From Gammaproteobacteria bacterium UBA2675 (GTDB taxonomy: Bacteria > Pseudomonadota > Gammaproteobacteria > Pseudomonadales > Pseudohongiellaceae), in the NCBI GenBank assembly GCA_002354805.1, contig DEMH01000013.1:79017-143016 (forward strand): a stretch of 64,000 nucleotides of DNA, read 5' to 3'. The notes below the pieces were generated by a model. The model saw nothing but the letters and a program-made list of their open reading frames with translations, was not told the origin of the DNA and ran no database searches. Shown here in pieces: positions 9,201 through 17,604 of this stretch. Each line of letters starts with the position of its first letter. Positions within the stretch are counted from its first letter, which is position 1. A program made the translations under genes and the position numbers.

Positions 9201-9504
9201 CGATGTCGCGCCCGACTTCAAACTCCACCGAAACGCGGGAGCTGCCGTCGCTGCTGGATGAATTGATAGACGTGACCCCTTCAACACCATTGATCTGATC
9301 CTCGATCAATTGGGTGATCTGCTGCTCGACAATCTCTGCCGATGCGCCAGGGTAACTGGTGCTGACTGACACAACCGGTGGACTGGTGTCGGGATACTCC
9401 CGCAGCGGCAGTTCCATAAAAGAAATAATGCCAAACGCAACCAGCAGCAGGCTGATTACAGTGGCGAATACGGGGCGTTTGACTGATACATCAGACAATA
9501 CCAT
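6298..9504 (-). CDS. RND-family efflux transporter, inner-membrane pump (AcrB/MexB-like)
   Basis: Proton-driven exporter of 1068 residues that should form the inner-membrane trimer of a tripartite pump. The N-terminus (MVLSDVSVKRPVFATVISLL) is the first membrane span, followed by the porter pattern REYPDTSPPVVSVSTSYPGA. Membrane span 4 has GLIVDDSIVVLENI with the Asp pair of the proton relay. A second hydrophobic block (LALIFAMSLLVVFLVLAAQF to GILIVEFANQ) completes the duplicated layout. The C-terminus after YDLLAK is polar and extended. It is 34 nt downstream of the membrane fusion gene. No outer-membrane channel gene is linked. The substrate cannot be inferred from sequence. Confidence 0.95.
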   Translation of the reverse strand: MVLSDVSVKRPVFATVISLLLVAFGIISFMELPLREYPDTSPPVVSVSTSYPGASAEIVEQQITQLIEDQINGVEGVTSINSSSSDGSSRVSVEFEVGRDIDQAANDIRDKISRITRALPEDVEPPQIAKADADGRPIAFFNLTSTQMSFLELNDYAERFIVDQFAVIDGVANVSVRGTGGYAMRVWLDRVKLAARGLTVTDVESALRRQNLELPAGRVDSIDREFTVRVDRVYQTPEDFARLVIARGVDGHQVTLGEVARVELGAASTRSIFQGNGTDAVGLGLVKQSNANSLTVLREATALIERINATLPDHMSLVLSNSDAEFIENAISSVYSTIFMTVVLVSLVIYMFLGSVRSMLIPAVTIPVCLLAAFMVLLAFGLTINLITLLAMVLCVGLIVDDSIVVLENIQRRVEAGEPPLLAAFNGSRQVAFAVIATTAVLIAVFVPVVFMDGNMGILFYELAITVGGAVIFSTVLALSLTPMMASKLLNTHAHESFLTRQVDRFFRWLQRGYHNALEVCLRLRYAVAASLVLIGIAVYFLWQQVPSEFAPQEDQGVMMVRMAGPEGASMSYMQDKTNAIQDTLLPYLERGEVSSVVTMLPGWGGGGGVNSGMSIIALPDWAERPKPTSDIMNELMAEWRSIPGLETMMFMRSGLVRGGGGQPVQFVIGGRSYEELAQWRDMLIQRGEASGMFTRMTSDYEETRPSLTITVDKVRAADLGVSIQAIGRTLQAMMNESRVTTFIDAGEEYDVILQAEETQRASPDDLTNIYVRSEGTGQLIPMSNLISVENTSAANSLNRYNRVRAITLSAGLQPGVSLDEALAFLENLVLTELPDYAQIDYKGESLELKEASGGLALIFAMSLLVVFLVLAAQFESFVHPLVIMTTVPLAIFGALIGLLLTDGTLNIYTNIGLIILVGIASKNGILIVEFANQLRDEGKPFREALVTACDMRLRPVLMTAISTLMGALPLILSTGAGSESRVLLGTVIFSGVLMTTLMTLFIVPVVYDLLAKNTSSPQAVAQMLSSLQRKYAGKTDVNSSGLDRDDNAHGASGGGEPQAVNQRREDV

Positions 9505-9538
9505 GGTCTGTCCCTCAAAATGTAATGATCAGCCCGAA

Positions 9539-10708
9539 TCAGGATTGTTCGCTGGAAGCAGCCGCTGCGCTGTTGCCTGGCGCTGCGGCGCTGCTGGTAT
9601 TACTGGTAGTGGCCGGCAGAGTGTTCAGAATTCTTACCCGCTGATTGGGACGCACCTGCGCAACCCCTTCGGCAACTACACGTTGCCCCGGCACGAGACC
9701 GGACAACACTTCAACCACACCCGGACGACGCGCGCCCAGTTGCACTTCGACGCGGCGAGCCAGTTCTTCCTCATCCACAACGTAGACATACTGTCGTCCC
9801 TGCGCTGGAACCACCGACTGCTCCGGAATCACGATGGTTTCGCGCTCGTTCAGCATGAGGCCCACTGTCAGCAGCATGCCCGGTCGCAAGGCGCCGTCAG
9901 GATTGTCTATGACTGCTCGCACCGGAACGGATCGGGTCACCACATCAACACGTGAGCCAATGACCTCTACATCACCTACAAAGCTTCGGTTCGGATAAAC
10001 GATACTGTGGGCAGTGACCTGAAGCCCTGATTCCAGCTGCGCGAGAAAAGACTCCGAGACGTTGAAGTCCAGTTTGATCGTGGAAATGTCGTCCAGTGTT
10101 GTGATCTCGGTGTTTGGCGACACCATAGCGCCTTCGCTGATATTGCGGAATCCCAGCACACCACTAAAGGGCGCGACAATGACACGATCACGCATATTGG
10201 CGACCACGCCTTCCAGACGCGCCTGAGCCGTTTCCACCTGACTCAGCGCATTATCCAGATCCAGCCGTGACACCAGATTATCGCTGCTCAGCTGTTCCAT
10301 GCGGTCCCGCTGACGTCGTGCATCGTCAAGTGCGGTCTGCGCCTCCGACAGACGCGCTGTCTCCGCTGAATTAGTCAGCTCCACAAGCACATCTCCGCGT
10401 TCTACAAAATCGCCGTCTTCGAAATAGATGCCGGTCACAATGTCAGAGACTTTGGGAGTAATGCTGAGTGATTCATTGGCCTGAGCTGTGCCGACAGACT
10501 CCACCTGGTCAACAAAGACGCCTGTCTCGACGATTGCAACCGTTACCGATGGCGCAGCCATGCCACCTGGCCCGCCAGGACCGCGCCCCATACCGGGCGG
10601 ACCACCAGCAGCGGGATCAGACTGTAGCTTTGCGAATACGCCATAAGTCAGCGCAGACACCGCCAGCAGGAAAAAGATCAGCAGGGGATGACGGGTTACA
10701 AATTGCAA
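9539..10708 (-). CDS. RND efflux membrane fusion protein (periplasmic adaptor)
   Basis: Adaptor linking the RND pump to an outer-membrane channel. One N-terminal membrane span (LLIFFLLAVSALTYGVF) is followed by a Gly/Pro-rich stretch, then the lipoyl-like halves (VFVDQVESVGTAQANES; FEDGDFVERGDVLVEL), a coiled-coil hairpin (about residues 110-165) and a beta-barrel (VIVAPFSGVLGFRNISEGA). The open frame extends 41 codons upstream. I chose the TTG at 10708 because GAGGAG lies 7 nt before it and the membrane segment then starts at residue 8. It is the first gene of a two-gene operon with the pump. Confidence 0.92.
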   Translation of the reverse strand: MQFVTRHPLLIFFLLAVSALTYGVFAKLQSDPAAGGPPGMGRGPGGPGGMAAPSVTVAIVETGVFVDQVESVGTAQANESLSITPKVSDIVTGIYFEDGDFVERGDVLVELTNSAETARLSEAQTALDDARRQRDRMEQLSSDNLVSRLDLDNALSQVETAQARLEGVVANMRDRVIVAPFSGVLGFRNISEGAMVSPNTEITTLDDISTIKLDFNVSESFLAQLESGLQVTAHSIVYPNRSFVGDVEVIGSRVDVVTRSVPVRAVIDNPDGALRPGMLLTVGLMLNERETIVIPEQSVVPAQGRQYVYVVDEEELARRVEVQLGARRPGVVEVLSGLVPGQRVVAEGVAQVRPNQRVRILNTLPATTSNTSSAAAPGNSAAAASSEQS

Positions 10709-10927
10709 GTGAGCACTCCTCGACCCGAATCGGTCACACGTGACAGCGGACAACATCATTACGGCAAGAGTTGACCTATGGATCAGCCACTCTTCAAAAC
10801 CTGCGTAGGATGTTGTAAAGCCATAAACCACGCAAGAGCTAATAGTGACAAAGTGTTACCCACTGGCGGTCTTGCGGCTAATGGCAAGTATCGTACGATA
10901 AAGCGGGTGAGAAAATTGTGAAAAAAC

Positions 10928-12517
10928 CTAGGAGCTGCAGGACAGCATCGAACAGCCCGCCCGGGTTCGCGCCCAGTCAGGGCGCTTGCGAGCGTAGCGT
11001 TCGTCCACATCTTCCTGGTAGGTATAGGGCTGCTGCAGCGCATTAAGCAATGAGTCAAACTCCTGCCAGCTGCCCTCTTCCGCAGCATCTATGGCCTGCT
11101 GCGCCAGGAAATTCCTGAGCACATAGCGCGGGTTGTGCTGCCGCATCAATTCGAGCCGGTCTGGGTCATCGAGCTTGCCGGCCACAGCCTGATACTCAGT
11201 CTCAAACTGCTGATAAAGCGGCATATTGTCTGGATCTACAGAACCGCTGTAGCAGGCCGTTGCAACACATTCGTGCAGTGGCTGTTTGCCAGATCCCTTT
11301 CGATAAGCTGCCAGTGACTGATAGAACAGGGTCATGTCCGTTTCCTGAGCCAGCAGCAGATTTTCCAGCAGCGTCAATACAGGCGATTCTGTCAGCAGGT
11401 CGAAATCTACCCCAAGCTTGTTGGCCATCATTTGCTGGTAGGCAAGTTCGCAGTTTGTTGTCAGTGCGTCGACTCGCTTCTGCAAGGCCTCCGCATCTTC
11501 AATCAGAGGAAAAATGGCATTGGCCAGCTGATACAGATTCCAGCGCGCGATAGTCAATTGATTGCCAAAGCGATAGCGGCGCTGACCTTCGTCAGTTGTG
11601 TTAGGCGTCCAGGACGGATCGTAATTGTCCTGCCAGCCATAAGGCCCGTAGTCGATAGTCAGTCCTGAGATGGACATATTGTCGGTATTCAGCACACCAT
11701 GAACGAAGCCCACCCGCATCCAGTGCACTACCGTGTTGATGGTCCGTTGGCACACCCTATCATACCAGGCCAGGTAAGCATTGATGCGCAACTCGGGTGA
11801 GGAGTCTGTGGACAGATACTGAGCCAGATCAGGATGCTGCGTCTCAATCACAAAGTGGACCAGCTTCTTCAGCAGCGCATGATCGCCCCGCGCCGATGGC
11901 AGCTCGAAATGCCCAAAACGAATAAAATCAGCCGCTACCCGGCAAACAATGGCACCTGGCTCCTGCCTGGGGTTGCCGTCGTAAAACATGTCCCTGACAA
12001 CACTCTCTCCGGTCGTGACAAGGCTCAATGCCCGTGTGGTCGGCACACCCAGGGCATGCATCGCCTCACTGCACAGATATTCGCGAATCGACGATCGCAG
12101 CACTGCCCTGCCATCAGCATGACGTGAGTATGGCGTGCGCCCGGCACCCTTTAATTGCAGGGTCCAGGCCTGTTGGTCCGGCGCGAGAATTTCTCCCAGG
12201 TTGATCACGCGTCCATCACCAAGCTGTCCTGCCCAGTTGCCAAACTGATGCCCGCCATAACAGGCGGCATAAGGCTGCATGCCTGACAAAAGTCGATTCC
12301 CTGAGAACACTTCGGCACGCTCTGCCGCTGCAAGCGACAGACCCATCTGGTCCGCCAGCGCCTGATTCCAGGCCCGCATGACAGGCGCAGCTACCGGCTC
12401 TGCCTTAGCTGGCGACCAGGCAGCCTGAAACACCTGGCGCGGTCTGTGGCTGTCTGCAGCCGATGCCCCCGACTCACCCGGCAGCATGGTGGTATAACGA
12501 TTGATGAACTGACTCAC
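10928..12517 (-). CDS. selO: Protein adenylyltransferase SelO (YdiU family)
   Basis: Pseudokinase-fold enzyme that transfers AMP from ATP to Ser/Thr/Tyr of target proteins and is linked to redox stress. Family motifs are clear: YGGHQFGNWAGQLGDGR, LQLKGAGRTPYSRHADGRAV, RSSIREYLCSEAM and HGVLNTDNMSISGLTIDYGP. The C-terminus ends in CSMLSCSS, where the eukaryotic enzyme has selenocysteine; here it is an ordinary Cys codon. Its 529 residues are slightly longer than E. coli YdiU. It starts 13 nt after the thiolase stop and is probably the last gene of that operon. Confidence 0.95.
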   Translation of the reverse strand: MSQFINRYTTMLPGESGASAADSHRPRQVFQAAWSPAKAEPVAAPVMRAWNQALADQMGLSLAAAERAEVFSGNRLLSGMQPYAACYGGHQFGNWAGQLGDGRVINLGEILAPDQQAWTLQLKGAGRTPYSRHADGRAVLRSSIREYLCSEAMHALGVPTTRALSLVTTGESVVRDMFYDGNPRQEPGAIVCRVAADFIRFGHFELPSARGDHALLKKLVHFVIETQHPDLAQYLSTDSSPELRINAYLAWYDRVCQRTINTVVHWMRVGFVHGVLNTDNMSISGLTIDYGPYGWQDNYDPSWTPNTTDEGQRRYRFGNQLTIARWNLYQLANAIFPLIEDAEALQKRVDALTTNCELAYQQMMANKLGVDFDLLTESPVLTLLENLLLAQETDMTLFYQSLAAYRKGSGKQPLHECVATACYSGSVDPDNMPLYQQFETEYQAVAGKLDDPDRLELMRQHNPRYVLRNFLAQQAIDAAEEGSWQEFDSLLNALQQPYTYQEDVDERYARKRPDWARTRAGCSMLSCSS

Positions 12518-12529
12518 AGGCGACTCACA

Positions 12530-13717
12530 TTACCAGTCGATTGAATCCACGCGCTCTATCAGCATGGCATTGGCAGTGCCACCACCCTCACATATCACAA
12601 CCAGTCCAAAGCGTGCCTCGCGACGCTCCAGCTCGTGCAGAAGCGTGGTGGTCAATTTGGCACCCGTGGCACCCAGCGGGTGACCCAGCGCCTGGGCACC
12701 ACCGTTCACATTGAGACGCCGCAAATCAGCTCCGACAGCCTTGGCCCAGGCCAGCGGCACCGAGCCGAATGCTTCGTTGACTTCGTAAAGATCAATATCA
12801 TCAATCGTCAGATCAGCGCGCTCCAGCAGTTTTTCGGTGGCGGGTATTGGCCCTTCCAGCATGATTTCCGGATCAGAACCCACTGTCGCAAGTGTATGTA
12901 TACGCGCGCGGACAGGCAGATTGTATCGCTCGACGGCGCGGCGACTGGCCACCAGCACAGCGGCAGCGCCGTCGCTTATCTGGCTGGCCGTCCCTGCTGT
13001 AATCAGGCCACCCGGGCGCAGGGGTTGCAGCCCGGACATGGCATCCAGGCTGGCATCGTAGCGAATCCCTTCATCCACAGTGTGGGTTTCTATATCGCCG
13101 GCTTCCGTCGTCACTTCAACAGGCACAATCTCGCGATGGAAGTAACCGTTGCGAGTGGCATGAGCTGCGCGCTGATGACTCAGCACACCAAATTTATCCA
13201 GCTCCAGCCGGCTCAGGTGATATTTATTGCCCAGCAGCTCGGCACCGGTAAACTGGCTGAACTCGATACCGGGGTATAGTTCGTCAATCCGCTCGCCGCG
13301 GGGAACGCCGCGACCATTCGCGATTCCGTCGCTGATATTACTGCCGATAGGAATCAGACTCATGCATTCTACGCCGCCGCAGATCACCATATCCTGCGTT
13401 TGCGACATGACAGCCTGAGCGCCAAACTGTATAGCCTGCAGCGATGAGCCACACTGCCTGTCCACCGTCACGCCTGGAACAGAGATGTCCAGCCTCGATG
13501 CCAGGACAACATTACGCGCAAGATTGCCAGCCTGGGCTCCGATCTGGCTGACACAACCAAAAATCACATCATCAATCACATCCGCAGAGACAGCGCTGCG
13601 GTCCAGCAACTCATCAACGACGGCCGCGCCAAGATCTACCGGATGAATATTTCGCAGGCGACCATTGCGCCGACCACACGCAGTCCTGACCGCGCCTACA
13701 ATATAGGCTTCACTCAT
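12530..13717 (-). CDS. Acetyl-CoA C-acyltransferase (thiolase)
   Basis: Thiolase-superfamily enzyme that condenses or cleaves acyl-CoA. The nucleophile Cys lies in VDRQCGSSLQ (about residue 90). NEAFGSVPLAWAK, GGAQALGHPLGATGA (active-site His) and the C-terminal Cys in CEGGGTANA follow. The last motif is usually CxGGGxG, so EGGG is a small variation. I chose ATG at 13717 (MSEAYIVGAVRTACG) because AAGGGGA precedes it and it matches family N-termini; the frame runs 27 codons further upstream. The substrate (acetoacetyl-CoA or 3-ketoacyl-CoA) is uncertain. It lies between two membrane protein genes and selO on one strand. Confidence 0.93.
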   Translation of the reverse strand: MSEAYIVGAVRTACGRRNGRLRNIHPVDLGAAVVDELLDRSAVSADVIDDVIFGCVSQIGAQAGNLARNVVLASRLDISVPGVTVDRQCGSSLQAIQFGAQAVMSQTQDMVICGGVECMSLIPIGSNISDGIANGRGVPRGERIDELYPGIEFSQFTGAELLGNKYHLSRLELDKFGVLSHQRAAHATRNGYFHREIVPVEVTTEAGDIETHTVDEGIRYDASLDAMSGLQPLRPGGLITAGTASQISDGAAAVLVASRRAVERYNLPVRARIHTLATVGSDPEIMLEGPIPATEKLLERADLTIDDIDLYEVNEAFGSVPLAWAKAVGADLRRLNVNGGAQALGHPLGATGAKLTTTLLHELERREARFGLVVICEGGGTANAMLIERVDSIDW

Positions 13718-13727
13718 GGCATTCCCC

Positions 13728-14168
13728 TTATATGATATGTCCCATCCAGCGACCTGCCAGCACCACTCCCGCCCATAGCAGAAGTGAAAGCGCGCCACTC
13801 CAGCGCGGGGGCAATCGACCTACCAGTACCATATTGATTCCGGCACACAGCATCAAGCCCACCTTCCACTGAAATGCAGGGTTTAGCACGTGCGCACTGG
13901 CACGCGTGATAAACAGGCCCAGGCCGGTGATAACAGCCACAATGAAGGCAGACCAGACCCAGGGCAGGAAATCCTGTCCCAGCGCCTTGACCGTGTAGTT
14001 ACGGGCAGTAAGGCCCAGCAAACGCAGGTCCAGCATCAGCAGGCCGCCAAGCATCAATGCCATACTCACCACATGCAGTGAGTTCAGCAGCGGAAACCAC
14101 CAGGTCGCGCCGATATGTTGTGACAGCGGCCAGTACTCGATCTGAAGCCAGAATTCACTATGCAGCAT
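13728..14168 (-). CDS. Small integral membrane protein, paired with the next gene
   Basis: A 146-residue protein with about four hydrophobic helices (LLNSLHVVSMALMLGGLLML, FIVAVITGLGLFI, KVGLMLCAGINMVLVG, ALSLLLWAGVVLAGRW). Its HVVSMALMLGG helix matches LHLLGLIVLMAS of the gene upstream, so the two look like diverged relatives. I chose ATG at 14168; the open frame upstream lies inside the neighbouring gene. I do not recognise a function; similar pairs are annotated as DUF-type membrane proteins. It sits 10 nt before the thiolase gene. Confidence 0.8.
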   Translation of the reverse strand: MLHSEFWLQIEYWPLSQHIGATWWFPLLNSLHVVSMALMLGGLLMLDLRLLGLTARNYTVKALGQDFLPWVWSAFIVAVITGLGLFITRASAHVLNPAFQWKVGLMLCAGINMVLVGRLPPRWSGALSLLLWAGVVLAGRWMGHII

Positions 14169-14170
14169 CG

Positions 14171-14683
14171 TCAGTACCCCGACCAGAACAGATAATCTGC
14201 GTAAGCAATCCAGCGACCACCCAGCGCTGTCAGAAGCCAGGCCAGCAGGCACAATAGCGCCATGATCCGATTGACCAGCATCGCAGAATCCACTGCCAGC
14301 AGTCCCTTTCGCCACTGGCGCCATAGAATCAGGGACATTGTCAGCGCAACAAACAGCGCGGCCATCTTGATGCTGAATACCGGGTTGTAGAAATAGCGTT
14401 GCGGGCGGGCGAGAAGAAACGGCAAAGCACTGAACAGCATCAGCGGCAAGGCCCAAAAAAACCAGGGGAACAAACGGCCTGCCAGCTCCACGGTATCCTG
14501 GCGCCTGGCAGCAATATTCAAGACACGCAGACAGATCATGACAATGGAAGCCATCAGCACGATCAGTCCCAGCAGATGCAGGGATTGCATGATGGGCGGC
14601 ATGCCGGGCACAGCCCTGAGGAAATCACCGCTTAGCTGGGGCAGACCACTTTCGCCCAGCCACTGAATTAGAGCTTCGCGCAC
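14171..14683 (-). CDS. Small integral membrane protein
   Basis: A 170-residue protein with four predicted membrane helices (SLHLLGLIVLMASIVMICL, FFWALPLMLFSALPFLLA, MAALFVALTMSLILW, IMALLCLLAWLLTALGG) and a conserved-looking YFYNPVFSIKM between helices 2 and 3. The downstream gene has NPAFQWKVGLM at the same place, which supports common descent. Its start overlaps the last 16 nt of the EAL gene, so the two are probably translated in a coupled way. Function unknown. Confidence 0.8.
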   Translation of the reverse strand: MREALIQWLGESGLPQLSGDFLRAVPGMPPIMQSLHLLGLIVLMASIVMICLRVLNIAARRQDTVELAGRLFPWFFWALPLMLFSALPFLLARPQRYFYNPVFSIKMAALFVALTMSLILWRQWRKGLLAVDSAMLVNRIMALLCLLAWLLTALGGRWIAYADYLFWSGY

Positions 14684-15987
14684 GACCCGCCACCCTTGGG
14701 CGCTACCAGCTCAAGCGCTCTGTCCAGACCCAGCGGCTTGGCATATAAAAAGCCCTGCGCGACCTGACAGCGCAGAGTGCGCAACATGCTGACCTGTTCC
14801 TCGGTTTCCACCCCTTCGGCTATCACCGACAAGCCCAGGTTGTCGCTCAATGACAAAATGGTCCGGACCAGGCCCAGGGCGCTGTCGTCGCGAGTCATGT
14901 TGTTGATAAAACTTTTGTCGATTTTCAGGGTGCTGACGGGATATTGATGAAGGTAGCTCAACGATGAGTAGCCGGTACCAAAGTCATCAATAGAGATATC
15001 CATGCCTGCCTCACGACACTGCAGGAGCGCCGCTCGCACATGCTGAGCCTGGCGCAGCAGCAGCCGTTCGGTTATTTCAATATGAATCTGGTCAGGGCGA
15101 ACACCCGCGTGGTCAACAATCTGCAGAAGGTGCTCAAGAAAATCCGGTTCGTCGAAGTCATGCGCCGAAAAGTTGATGCTCATGAACAACTGGTCGTTGC
15201 CGCTGGCATCAACCATGTTTTTTAAAGCATGGCAGGCTTCGTGAAACGCCCACCGTGTCGCCTCAACAATCTGACCTGTGTCTTCGGCCAGTGGGATGAA
15301 AAGGTCGGGACGCATTCTGCCCTGGACAGGGTGATGCCAGCGCATCAGTGCTTCAAAGCCTACAACACGACCACTGGAGATCTCAATAAAAGGCTGATAT
15401 TCGAGGAAAAGCTGATTGCCGGCAATGGCCACGCGAAACTCATTGGTCATGCGCACTGCATCCAGCACGCGGGACTGTTGCGCGTGTTCGTGCTCCTGAC
15501 GCTCAAGCACAGAGGAGTCACCATCAAAATCGCGCAAGGTCGCAGAACGATGCAGCAGATCCCGGTAACGCATCAGAATCAGTCGCGCAACCAGACCAAC
15601 AATCGGGTTGGCATTGCTGACAGCCTTGCTGAAATCGGCCTGGGTAATCTCCAGCAACTGGCAGTCTTCGATGGCTGTAATTGTTGCACTGCGAGGGCCA
15701 CCGTCGACAATCGCCATCTCACCGATAACGCTGCCCGCCCCGCGCTGCGCCACATTCACGAGCGAGCCATCTGCCAGCTTTACGCTGATCTGTACGCGTC
15801 CTTCCTGAATGAAGTAGGCACAATCTCCTGGCTCGCCCTGGCGCATGATGAGCTGCCCGGCCCGAAAAATTTTTTCGACCTGAAGAGAGTCTCCGGAAGG
15901 CAGCGCCTGAACGTCGTTCGAAGGAGGAGAAGCCTGTGTCATATGACCGTTGTTTTCCGTTGTTATCCGGCAATAAATGCGTTTCAT
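14668..15987 (-). CDS. Cyclic-nucleotide-binding / EAL-domain c-di-GMP phosphodiesterase
   Basis: Cytoplasmic signalling protein. Residues about 35-150 form a cNMP-binding domain (FRAGQLIMRQGEPGDCAYFI, GAGSVIGEMAIVDGGPRSAT). Residues about 185-430 form an EAL domain with the catalytic set intact: GFEALMRWHHP, INFSAHDF, IHIEITERLLL, DDFGTGYSSLSYL, KIDKSFI and AEGVETEEQ. It should therefore hydrolyse c-di-GMP under control of a bound nucleotide. The frame opens with TTG at 15990. I use the adjacent ATG at 15987; ATG at 15942 is an alternative, and neither has a strong ribosome-binding site. It is probably the first gene of the operon running to selO. Confidence 0.92.
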   Translation of the reverse strand: MKRIYCRITTENNGHMTQASPPSNDVQALPSGDSLQVEKIFRAGQLIMRQGEPGDCAYFIQEGRVQISVKLADGSLVNVAQRGAGSVIGEMAIVDGGPRSATITAIEDCQLLEITQADFSKAVSNANPIVGLVARLILMRYRDLLHRSATLRDFDGDSSVLERQEHEHAQQSRVLDAVRMTNEFRVAIAGNQLFLEYQPFIEISSGRVVGFEALMRWHHPVQGRMRPDLFIPLAEDTGQIVEATRWAFHEACHALKNMVDASGNDQLFMSINFSAHDFDEPDFLEHLLQIVDHAGVRPDQIHIEITERLLLRQAQHVRAALLQCREAGMDISIDDFGTGYSSLSYLHQYPVSTLKIDKSFINNMTRDDSALGLVRTILSLSDNLGLSVIAEGVETEEQVSMLRTLRCQVAQGFLYAKPLGLDRALELVAPKGGGSCAKL

Positions 15988-16066
15988 CAACAGCCTGCTG
16001 CAAACGTCTTTGCAAAGGACTGTTGCTGCAGCAGTGTACGCTGTAATTCAGCTTCGCTCCAATAAA

Positions 16067-16090
16067 AAAAGGCACCCCAGGGTGCCTTTT
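16067..16090. terminator. Rho-independent terminator, originally that of tRNA-Pro
   Basis: AAAAGGCACCC and GGGTGCCTTTT form a hairpin flanked by A and T runs, so it can work on both strands. On the minus strand it lies 44 bp beyond attL. Before integration it would have followed tRNA-Pro directly. The prophage now separates the two by 41 kb. Confidence 0.85.
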
Positions 16091-16133
16091 AATAACAGGA
16101 CAGACGCGCCACTTACTGCCGCCTGCGAAAATC

Positions 16134-16181
16134 TGGTCGGAACGGCAGGATTTGAACCTGCGACCCCCACACCCCCAGTGT
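16134..16181. repeat. attL core (3' fragment of tRNA-Pro)
   Basis: 48 bp identical to 57537-57584. It equals the 3' end of tRNA-Pro from the anticodon loop through the T-arm and acceptor strand to CCA, on the minus strand. The 5' part of the tRNA is missing, so it is not a gene. Confidence 0.97.
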
Positions 16182-16289
16182 TTATGGTAGAAAAACGTAA
16201 GTTACTGCCAGTACTGAAAAATGTGACATTACAACGACTTCCCAAAAATCACCATAAATAACCTTTCTCAGTCACCTGGCACCCCTGCT

Positions 16290-16700
16290 TTATCTGGCGC
16301 GTGGATCCGTCGGCATGCAAAGCCCGTCATTGTCGGTAATGCAATACCGGATAACGAAACCATTTTTTACAAGCGCACGGTAAGGTTTGAACCCCACATA
16401 GCCGCCATAGGCGTTCTTGCCGTTGACTTCGCCCTCCTGGATATAACCGAACACCACCGGCATGCTTAGAAGCGGCACAGAGCCCCACCAGCCCTGATAA
16501 CACGAATTATGCCTGAATTGCGCCGACCCTGGATCCCGAAGATGATCAGCCAGAACTGGCTGAGCTACCTCTACACAGCGCTCAGGCGTCATCTCCAGGC
16601 CGTAGTCTGCGGCCGCAATCTGCTCAGGCGTCGGCCCGGAGGCGCACGACGTCAACACTACCGACAATCCCACCACTACTGCGTACCGTAAAGTCTCCAT
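16290..16700 (-). CDS. Prophage lipoprotein beside attL (candidate lysogenic-conversion gene)
   Basis: A 136-residue secreted protein. The signal sequence ends in a lipobox (VVLTSCAS, Cys about 19), so the mature protein should be lipid-anchored. The rest is globular with four Cys (ERCVEV, HNSCYQGWWG, IRYCITD, GLCMPTD), suggesting two disulphides. The pattern FRHNSCYQGWW and the YGGYVGFKPY segment look conserved, but I do not recognise the family. It is the last gene of the prophage, next to attL. It has a plausible promoter of its own 37 nt upstream and AGGAAC before the ATG. Position and signal fit a moron expressed from the lysogen, for example in surface exclusion; that role is inferred. 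Confidence 0.8.
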   Translation of the reverse strand: METLRYAVVVGLSVVLTSCASGPTPEQIAAADYGLEMTPERCVEVAQPVLADHLRDPGSAQFRHNSCYQGWWGSVPLLSMPVVFGYIQEGEVNGKNAYGGYVGFKPYRALVKNGFVIRYCITDNDGLCMPTDPRAR

Positions 16701-16730
16701 AGTCAGTTCCTTTTTGTTGTTGGGGATTCG

Positions 16731-16758
16731 ATACTAATCTAATACCTGGGGCGGGCAA
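16731..16758 (-). promoter_or_regulatory. Candidate sigma-70 promoter for the attL lipoprotein gene
   Basis: On the minus strand TTGCCC, 16 nt, TAGTAT. Each box matches the consensus at four of six positions. It would make the lipoprotein independent of the late promoter. Confidence 0.4.
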
Positions 16759-16778
16759 ACTACCCAAATGGGGACATA

Positions 16779-17570
16779 TTAGAACAGGCCGGCCGGATCC
16801 GCACTGACGTTCCAGCTGAAGATGAGCAGCTCTCCGGACTTACCCGATTTACCACCACCACCAACAGTGTACTGCAGCTCGGTCTCGTGGATCTGGAAGT
16901 CCTGGAACACCCGCCGGATGTCCGGGTGGTCATTGAGGCTGATCAGCGCCTTGCCCTTCAAGCTCTTAAGCCTGGCTGCCATCTGCTCATACTGGTCGAA
17001 TGTAAACTCCACCCCATAACCCTCGGTCTGCCAGTATGGTGGATCCATGTAAAAGAACGTGTGCGGCCGGTCGTACTTGTCCAGACACTCCTGCCAGGTG
17101 AGATTCTCAATGTAGGTGCCGGCAAGCCGCAGGTGGGCGGCCGACAGACTCTCCTCCAGGCGCAGGAGGTTCAGACCCGGTGGCGTGGTGGTTGCCGTGC
17201 CAAAGTTCTGCCCCGTCACCAGTCCACCGAATGCATTCTGCTGCAGGTAGTAGAACCGTGCAGCACGCTGGATATCCGTCAGCGTTTCCACTTTTGTGAT
17301 TTTCAGCCACTCGAACACCTGCCGGCTGGACAGCGCCCACTTAAACTGCCGGACCAGCTCCTCCAGATGATGCTGGACACAGCGATACAGGTTTACCAGG
17401 TCGCCGTTGATATCGTTGATCACCTCAACCGGCGCCGGCCGGCGCATGAAATAAAGCGCAGCACCACCGGCGAATGGCTCCACGTAGCACTCGTGCGCGG
17501 GGAAGTAAGGGTAGATTCTTTCGGCAAGACGGCGCTTGCCACCAATCCAGGGGATGATGGGTGTGGTCAT
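16779..17570 (-). CDS. Phage DNA adenine methyltransferase (D12 class)
   Basis: N6-adenine methyltransferase of the Dam/DpnM type, 263 residues. The SAM-binding motif I is PWIGGKRRLAERI at the N-terminus with YVEPFAGGAALYF after it. The catalytic motif IV is DPPYW (about residue 175). It lacks a partner restriction gene, so it is an orphan. It is transcribed with the late genes after the tail fibre. Late expression would methylate DNA just before packaging, which could protect virions from host restriction; that role and the target site (perhaps GATC) are inferred. Confidence 0.92.
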   Translation of the reverse strand: MTTPIIPWIGGKRRLAERIYPYFPAHECYVEPFAGGAALYFMRRPAPVEVINDINGDLVNLYRCVQHHLEELVRQFKWALSSRQVFEWLKITKVETLTDIQRAARFYYLQQNAFGGLVTGQNFGTATTTPPGLNLLRLEESLSAAHLRLAGTYIENLTWQECLDKYDRPHTFFYMDPPYWQTEGYGVEFTFDQYEQMAARLKSLKGKALISLNDHPDIRRVFQDFQIHETELQYTVGGGGKSGKSGELLIFSWNVSADPAGLF

Positions 17571-17604
17571 GATTCAGCCTTGATAAAACACGGGTTACAG
17601 GATA

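Noticed and set aside
16134..16181. Possible second tRNA-Pro gene at the left end
   Set aside because: Only the 3' 48 nt are present and the sequence beyond does not restore the 5' half. It is the attL copy.
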